A DNA stretch of 41,196 nt from Saccoglossus kowalevskii (taxonomy: Eukaryota > Hemichordata > Enteropneusta > Harrimaniidae), in the NCBI RefSeq assembly GCF_000003605.2, contig NW_003138320.1, forward strand, positions 127,011 through 168,206. The letters run 5' to 3'. Positions 22,764-30,400 of the stretch are shown here, piece after piece; position 1 is the stretch's first letter, and each line of letters starts with the position of its first letter. A program made the translations under genes and the position numbers. Below the pieces are notes generated by a model. It made no database searches and was not told the DNA's origin. It worked only from the letters and a program-made list of their open reading frames with translations.

Positions 22764-24004
22764 ACATAATGCAACATTGTTCTTGGATCGGTTTGGTGAT
22801 GCAATAAATTGTGACAAACATCTCATCAATACAACCAAATGAGTCAGTCAAATTATGTAGAATGACATAAGGTCATTGACCTCTATTGCAGTATGGAAGG
22901 ATGGAGCATCGCATGCTATGAATTTAGGTGGGGTTTGTGATTAGTGCTTGTCTGTAACATACATCATTACGTCACATTTACAAGAAATTATTTCTATGCA
23001 GTAACCTTGTAAAGGACACTAACCAGTATGTTTCAAAAATGAACAGTAACCTTGAAATTATTTTTTTTTAGTGGTCTATAACAGTCACATTATTTTTTTA
23101 TCTGATCCGATTTGTTCAATGAAGCTCTCTGATCCCTAGTACATGTAGGCTACAATCCAATTACCATGGACTACCACTGCTCATAGTGTTGACCCAAATT
23201 TTCACATTTTAGCCCAGTCTTGAAAAATTACTTAGATTTGTTTCCTATCTTATGTACTAACAAATTTTTTTAGGAGTAAATATGTGGTGCTTCTTAAATT
23301 CTAGTGCAAGGAAATTAATAATTTAAAAGGTGCCGTCTTCTTAAAAAAACAGCTATGGAACAAAACAGCAACAACTATCAGTGTATTAGGTTACATTTTG
23401 TGTTCATTCTATATTCTGTATTCACCATTGGCTGCAAATTGTCTTTATTGTTTATTCATATTTGTTTTTGATTTGTTTTATATTTTTAGAACAGGTTTTT
23501 TTGTTGTTGTTTTTTTCTCTTTTTAGAATATAGTTTTTAAATTTCTTTTTGTAAGACCTTTTTATTCTTTCCTAAGGATTTTATGCGTCTAATAAATATT
23601 ATTATAATGATTGCATTTTACATGTGTTGTATAGTATACTGGTATATCATATGAGACATATTAAACATCATGGCAGTTGCCTTGATACTCAAATGCATTG
23701 GTGCCCTTCAGAACTTTCTACACAAATTCAATCAGTTCAGGGAATTCGTAATTTTGACCTTGAAATTGGGTGCCCTCTCAGAATACTGAAGTTCAAGCCC
23801 TGATGTGACAAATTATGGCAACAACTGCGCTTCAATTTATCAACATGTACGATTGTATGCCTAGATACAGTAAATTAATGACAAAGGTGTGTCTATGTTC
23901 AAAATAAAATCATATTTTCATGATCAAAAATGTAAATCTTATGCAGCTAATATACAATGCACTATAATCTATAAATTATTCATTTATGTGAAATCCACCA
24001 AATT
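22764..24004. other. Gene-free stretch
   Basis: No exon, RNA gene or clear repeat. T-rich low complexity at 23440-23560. Confidence 0.4.
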
Positions 24005-24400
24005 AAATCCATGTGAACATGTAAATTCACTGTAGAATTCATGGTGTCACTGATAAATCTGTGAATTTAAAACTCTGTGAATATGGTCAAATTTACAGTA
24101 GAATTCATGGTTTCACTGATAAAACTGAATTTAAAACCCAGTGAATATGCTCAAATTTACAGTAGAATTCATGGTTTCACTGGTAAATCTGAATTTAAAA
24201 CCCAGTGAATATGGTCAAATTTACAGTAGAATTCATGGTTTCACTGGAATGTTTGTGATATGGTCAAATTTACAGTAGAATTCATGGTTTCACTGATAAA
24301 ACTGAATTTAAAACCCAGTGAATATGCTCAAATTTACAGTAAAATTCATGGTTTCACTGGAATGTTTGTGAATTTAAAACACTGATTATGCTCAAATTTT
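24005..24400. repeat. 64-bp tandem array of family B sequence, ~6 copies
   Basis: The anchor ACAGTAGAATTCATGGTTTC begins near 24029, 24095, 24159, 24223, 24272 and 24336. The spacing is 64-66 bp except for one 49-bp deleted unit. The rest of the unit is CACTGATAAAACTGAATTT, AAAACCCAGTGAATATG and a TCAAATT tail. The same words occur once each in dispersed family B copies (1290, 4271, 6517), so the array appears to be a tandem amplification of part of that element. Confidence 0.85.
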
Positions 24401-25962
24401 CCAAACAGAGAAATTAAATACCAGTGAAAATTAATACTTTCACAGTAACTGCTTAGTTTAAGCCTCGGTGACCTCAATATTGGGTTCCTACACAATGTAC
24501 AAGTGTAAAAAATATTTACATGAAATTTGACCTCTACTGCAGCACAGCAACTATGCCACTTTAAATTTAGGATTGGCACAACAATGGTAACAACTGAATA
24601 AAAAAAACAATTATAATTAAACTGTGTGAAAATATTTACAGATACCTTCTGTGCAATATACATATGTGAAAATATGTTGAAGTGATCACAAGCCAACAAA
24701 CATGTAAGTTCACAGACAACAATAAACATCTCAATATCACTGGCAGATGTCCTAGGTTTTGGCAAATGCTTATCAACATAGTGTGACTGGGCATAAAATG
24801 GCATAGTACATGTATATTTTAAAACGTCAAGGATCAACAAAGTCATTTTCAAATTACATATGGAGAAAATAGATTGAGGGATTCAAAATTCAATGGGAAA
24901 CAAAAACAAAATAATCCAGAGTGCATATATATACACAGCATACACAATAGAGATTATTTCTCAATCCTTCAAATAAATGTACAGATTGAGAGATATATGT
25001 AAATTGCAATGGATATATGTATTACCAAAGACACTAAAGAAGTGTCTTTGGTACGGTATTACTAAGGCCAAATATTATATTTCAATAACCCTATCCCACC
25101 TAAAATTTATTGCCATTTTAAGTTTATACAGTGTTCTCTGATTTCTCAATAACAGACTGGCTTCACCCTCTTCTGATTCTCAGTGAATTCTATGCGGCTT
25201 TCACACACTGAGGAAATCAGTAGACGAGACACCAAAGGCTAATTTTATCTATGCTGCGCTAACTTTGTATACGAACACAGAAATTTGCTGGAATTGCCTA
25301 TAAGCATTCAGGATCTGAATTGAATGTGAATTCACTTTCATTTCCTGCATGTGGAATGTGATACAAGTTTTAATGATGAATTTACAGTTGTCCAAAACAC
25401 AAAAAAAAAACATTTGGGTGTCTTCAAATCGAGATAAATTTTTGAGAATATCTAATTTCTACTTAAATATAAGATAATTTATTAGTATGCCACCGTAATG
25501 TATACATTGGTCAGAAGAATGTCTTCCCATTTAAAAAAAAATCTCTATTTTGGTGTTGCTGAGTATATCATATATCACATCACACTGCAAGATAGTCAAG
25601 CCGTATGGCATACAAGCGAGGACTATATAAGAATACGTCGGGGTGGGGGGAATACATGTATGAATCTAAATGCAAATTGGGGGATTAATGCATGCAGTGA
25701 ACAGCCAGAGTAAATACAGGTAGTAAAGATAACTACTAGTATTAAAGAACCATACTATACAATGTGGACCAAACACCTTCGCAGTAGCGAAGTAACGTAA
25801 TAATGCATGTTTACGTATGTCGTGCACGTGAAAATGCACGGTTCACAGAACGTGCGCGCAAGGTTGGCCGCCAAGAGTTCGTAAAAACAAACGACGAAAA
25901 CGCTCGTAATATAAATCTGGCAACAACTTCACACTCATGAATGTACGTAAATCAGGACTTAC
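24401..25962. other. Gene-free stretch, probably FBXO42 intron 1 start
   Basis: It lies directly 3' of the FBXO42 exon 1 donor. It contains a 13-bp-arm hairpin (25023-25053) and a CG-richer patch at 25780-25920. A 168-codon - strand frame (24852-24346) is the longest single frame here, but it is hydrophobic and cysteine-rich without motifs and partly overlaps the 64-bp array, so I do not call it. No second FBXO42 exon was found by eye. Confidence 0.4.
25023..25053. repeat. Perfect hairpin, 13-bp arms, 5-nt loop
   Basis: TACCAAAGACACT, loop AAAGA, then the exact reverse complement. No flanking duplication directly abuts it, and the arm sequence is unrelated to the two 34-bp palindromes. It may be a MITE remnant or an incidental palindrome. 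Confidence 0.7.
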
Positions 25963-26110
25963 CTTGGATCAACCGATGCCACAACTTGCACACCAAGGAA
26001 CCCTGTTTCAGCTGGTCATACGGCGACAAGTAAGAAAGAATACGCTCAACGATTTCCTCTGGTAAAAGGTTAATTTGCAGGTCGTATACAGGCCGTGCAA
26101 GAGTCGCCAT
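25963..26110 (-). CDS. FBXO42: FBXO42-like F-box protein, first coding exon
   Basis: The exon starts at ATG (complement 26110-26108) in a strong Kozak context (CAGCCATGG). It encodes 49 codons plus one base, ending at a consensus donor (GTAAGTCC; exon phase 1). Residues 16-49 form an F-box: [11 protein letters not shown] then Y-L-S-P-Y and [11 protein letters not shown]. The L-P-E-E, I-L-S-x-L-S-P-Y, L-V-C-K-x-W-x-R-L-I spacing is that of FBXO42, where the F-box precedes kelch repeats and recruits substrates to an SCF ubiquitin ligase. The N-terminus (about 15 residues before the F-box) is shorter than I recall for the human protein. Kelch exons were not located, so the assignment rests on the F-box and on adjacency to CPLANE2, also its neighbour in human. 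Confidence 0.8.
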
Positions 26111-27334
26111 GGCTGAAGTTGAAAGGAGGTATTACAGGGGAAAATGACTAGCTATAGACGACATGACAGAAAAATCATCAATGAAAATAGCAGCTGAACT
26201 GTTTAACATCAAATGGAGCCTCGTTCGCTTACTTGTTTCAATAACAATGAATACTCTTATCAAACATAAATATAAGTACTTCAAATTTGCTAATTGTAAT
26301 ATTTTTATAAAACTTGTATTATATATGAATAATCAATTACAATATTTCGATAACAATTGTAGGATGTTTGGCCATGATTAGATAATAGTTGAAAGAGGCC
26401 AAAATTTCAAGATGGCGACCTACTGAATGTTTGGTGTCTCCGTAGTCGCTAAAAGTCTTTCGTGCGTAGACAGTCTAGTGTATGTTACTTTGAAATATCC
26501 CAAGAACTTTGCAAATTTGTGGTGGACGAGATTACATTCTCATGTCACACGTGTCTCAAGGTATTGTTGTATGGTTAATGTTCTGTGATAAACGTTGTTC
26601 TAGTCTCGTCAGTTGTCGCTGCAGCTTGCAAGTCACCAACGTCAAGTGTGAACCTCACTGTCGTGCCACTGGATTAATCCGCAGGTGCGTACGTAATATG
26701 CCGTGTGAGTAGTAATCGAACTACCGTCAATGAAGTGTATGTAAAACATAGATCTGAAGAAAAGAATACTCCAGAGTCGTTGCCCTACTACACCAGACAG
26801 GTGTTAACAATTTTTACCGCAAGAGGGCGCTTTGTTTACTATGAAATTGTTCATGAAAAATTGCCTGAATATCTTTTCCTGCAATCGGAATGTAGGTCAA
26901 TATAGTCAGATATTTTTTCATTAGTTTTAATCAGATCGAGGCATATTTTAAAGTTATAGCTTTGAAATGTTGTGTCCTCAGAATACCACATTGCAAGCAT
27001 TTTTCATATATATGAATCTTGTGTCAACAAGGATGGCTACTTAGAAGAAGTTCCTCAAGGCCTATCTCACCCCTAACCCAAACTCTATAACATTACAACT
27101 CCAGCCCCAATATAATTGTTTATGCCCATCCAGATAATTTTACGTTTCCTGAAGAGGAGCACAATTAAGTGGCGCCCAGTTCAAAACTCGTACTCGTGAT
27201 TTCATTAGAAAAGCGCATTTTATTTAGTTTTAGTTTTAACACCTGATTATGATTGATCTAATTTTTCCACAAATATTTCAATCACTACGATGCCACATTT
27301 CATTCAGACATTCTACATTGTTTCTTCTTCTTAG
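26111..27334. promoter_or_regulatory. Divergent FBXO42-CPLANE2 promoter region and CPLANE2 5' UTR
   Basis: The two start codons face away from each other across about 1.2 kb. A CAAGATGGCGACC word at 26408-26420, in the sense orientation for CPLANE2, matches the YY1 site commonly found just downstream of animal TSSs, so transcription probably starts near 26400. Donor words CCGCAGGTGCGT (about 26679-26690) and GTGTGAGT (about 26702-26709) could end a 5' untranslated exon. The pyrimidine-rich acceptor TTTCTTCTTCTTAG ends at 27334, eight bases before the CPLANE2 ATG. The two + strand frames at 26509-26905 lack motifs and are probably UTR or intron. Confidence 0.5.
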
Positions 27335-27342
27335 TGGTATAT

Positions 27343-27499
27343 ATGGCGAAAATTCTTGAAATGAACTCTGCCGCCATGCATGATGCTTTGGTCCATGATG
27401 AAGACATGGGTCATCTGGTCCATGATGACTGGCACAAGACACCAGAAGGGAAAATCTATTTCTCTTCTGTTTTAAGAAACAACAGGCGAAAAACCTTTG
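27343..27499 (+). CDS. CPLANE2: CPLANE2 exon 1
   Basis: It encodes residues 1-52 plus the first base of Gly53. The conserved part is H-D-D-W-H-K-T-P-E-G-K then L-R-N-N-R-R-K-T-F-G, which precedes the GTPase domain in this family. The donor is GTAGGT. The first ~25 residues are acidic and His/Met-rich and look lineage-specific. Confidence 0.85.
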
Positions 27500-30400
27500 G
27501 TAGGTTTCTATTCTCGTCCCTTCTTCTGACGATTGATGGTTTAAGCATACAAGGAAAGTTCAAGAATTCAATGTACTGTGTTTGTGCTACATATTTGAAA
27601 CACATCTTTTTTTTGAAGGAATTTTTAGAATACACTTACACAGTATAAATATACTAACTTTTCATTAGTTCAATTTTGTAAGCATGTGTGCTTGTAATCG
27701 AGTTAACCTTTTCACCACCAGTTCCCTCATCACAAATTCATACAAATTCTGCCCTTTCCTTCAGAAGACTGGGATAGAAATGGCCACATTTTTTTGAGTA
27801 AAAACTGAAAACCAACACAAATTTTGTCTGTTGGCCCAAAAACTAGGGTTCATTAAATATTAAAGATCATAAAAAAAAATGGGCAAGAAAGTCTGGTTAC
27901 TCACTGTTTTGATGTTTCAAGATAATTTGCTACACTATATATTTACAAATATGTCATAATGAAAGTACATGTACTTAATTTCACATACTTGTACCTTGGC
28001 TTCAAGTGTATTTATCTTATATGTGTACCTCGTATTCCCTGGTCTTTTCCGCATGGGAAGTGCGCCCTAACATCAGGGCAATAATTTCCTGTATTACACC
28101 ACAGTCCCTCAACACCAGTGTTGAGGGACTGTGATTACACCAGGCCCAGCGTGTCTAACTTTCATCTTTCAAAACAAAACATGTCATTCTAATTTACGTT
28201 GTGTGTTTGAGGTCATGCCATGGTAAAATAGTAATTACACCAATAAGGTATATGATAAAACCTTTATGGACTGGATATGCAAGTCTGGGCGCTTCTGTCG
28301 TACGATCTCAGGCCGTATCCAGTCTATAAAGAATATAAGCAATCAGTCTAAATAGTGTTATCCCCAGCAATATGTATAGTGGCTAATTTGCCTATGAACA
28401 TGGTGTTAATTAATCATTTTGTCATGCTAAAAAGTCTAATATCCAATTAAATTGAAACCTTGTGAATAATTAAGCTTTTATTAGTGGGACATACTTGTAG
28501 TTCAGGTCAGTCACACTGGTGTACAGTACCAGCTGATTACCCAGTACCGGTAATCTCGATTTCAGACACCTTAAACATTGAGGGCGCCTTTTCAGACAAC
28601 AATTTTTCATACATGCATAGTGTTGGTACACTAAATCTGTGGATGCAATCTGATAAACATGTCTGAACTTTCTACAAACAATTTGAACTTTGGTCGTAGG
28701 TAAAGAAATTAAGTTTTTTGACGAAGAACAAGAAATCATTGAAATCTTACAAACAAATCAAAAATGAAAAGAAAATGCAACAGATTTTGAGATTGGATTA
28801 AACATAATATAAATAATTAATATTATGATCGCTTGTTGTATTTATTTTTTAGGACTTCTTGAAAGGCCAAGTTTGTCTCCTCAGCACACCCCAGACACAC
28901 TGACATACAAAGTATTTCTCTGCGGTAAAGCTGGAGTTGGTAAAACAGCAACAGTTTCAAAACTAATGGGAGTAAATGTACCTCCTGTGCATTGTGAAAC
29001 TCCAGGTAAGTTTACAAGAATCATTCAAGAGTACAGCAAAACCTGTGACTACATCTAATTGTATATAAAGACCACCTGCCTATTGTGACCACCTTTAGGC
29101 ATTCCCAAGGTATAACATCTTGTGACCATTCTTTCCGAAAATATAAATGCATTTTCTGTGATTGAGACGTTTCTAAATCAACAACTGAACTGAATAATTT
29201 TCCAAGTTTTATTTGATTTAGATGGATTTGTATTTGGTTTAGACAAGATCATAGTCTCTGAATATTTTACTGTATTAGTGGTGTCTATGTATTTTTGTTA
29301 ATCAGAAATATTTACAGAGAAGAATATTTAAGTTATTTATATATAGTTTATGGTTTTGTCTACAATAAAAAGGGGATAAAAAAAATTTTCAGTTTAAAAA
29401 GGTCAGCAGAAAAGGGACTTGAAATGGTGTTCAGTTTAGAGAGGTTTGATGTTAGTGGAGAAGAGACTGGAAAATGGTGTTCAGTTTAGACAGGTTTGAT
29501 GTTAGTGGAGAAGGGACTGGAAAATGTTCAGTTTAGACAGGTTTGATGTTAGTGGAGAAGGGACTGGAAAATGTTCAGTTTAGACAGGTTTGATGTTAGT
29601 GGAGAATGGACTGAAAATGGTGTTCAGTTTAGTGAGGTTTGATGTTAGTGGAGAAGGGACTGGAAATGGTATTCAGTTTAGAGAGGTTTGATGTTAGTGG
29701 AGAAGGGACTTGAAATGGTGTTCAGTTTAGACAGGTTTGATGTTAGTGGAGAAGGGACTGAAGATGGTGTTCAGTTTAGTGAGGTTTGATGTTAGTGGAG
29801 AAAGGACTGAAAATGGTGTTCAGTTTAGTGAGGTTTGATGTTAGTGGAGAAGGGACTGGAAATGGTGTTAAGTTTAGAGAGGTTTTATGTTAGTGGAGAA
29901 GGGATTGGAAAATGTTCAGTTGAGAGAGGTTTGATGTTAGTGGAGGAGGGACTGGAAAATGGTGTTCAGTTTATAGTGAGGTTTGATATTAGTGGAGAAG
30001 GGACTGAAAATGGTGTTCAGTTTAGAGAGGTTTGATATTACATTATTAGTGGAGAAGGGACTGAAAATGGTGTTCAGTTTAGAGAGGTTTGATATTAGTG
30101 GAGAAGGGACTGAAAATGGTGTTCAGTTTAGACAGGTTTGATGTTAGTGGAGAAGGGACTGAAAATGGTGTTCAGTTTAGAAAGATTTGATGTTAGTGGA
30201 GAATGGTCTGGAAAATGGTGTTCAGTTTAGAGAGGTAAATGGAGAATTAACTGGAGCAGACACCCCAGTGTTTGCCAAATTAATTGTGAAGTCCACTGAA
30301 TTATTAATCAAATCATTTGAAATTCATTTCCAGGTATTCTTACATCAGTATTATACTGGCCAGCAAAAATTGCAGATAGAATTCATATGTTTAGATTTCA

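Noticed and set aside
24346-24852. 168-codon - strand ORF, the longest single frame apart from the retrotransposon and repeat frames
   Set aside because: Hydrophobic, cysteine-rich and motif-free; its 3' end runs into the 64-bp array; no promoter or splice context. A frame of this length can arise by chance in 41 kb read in six frames.
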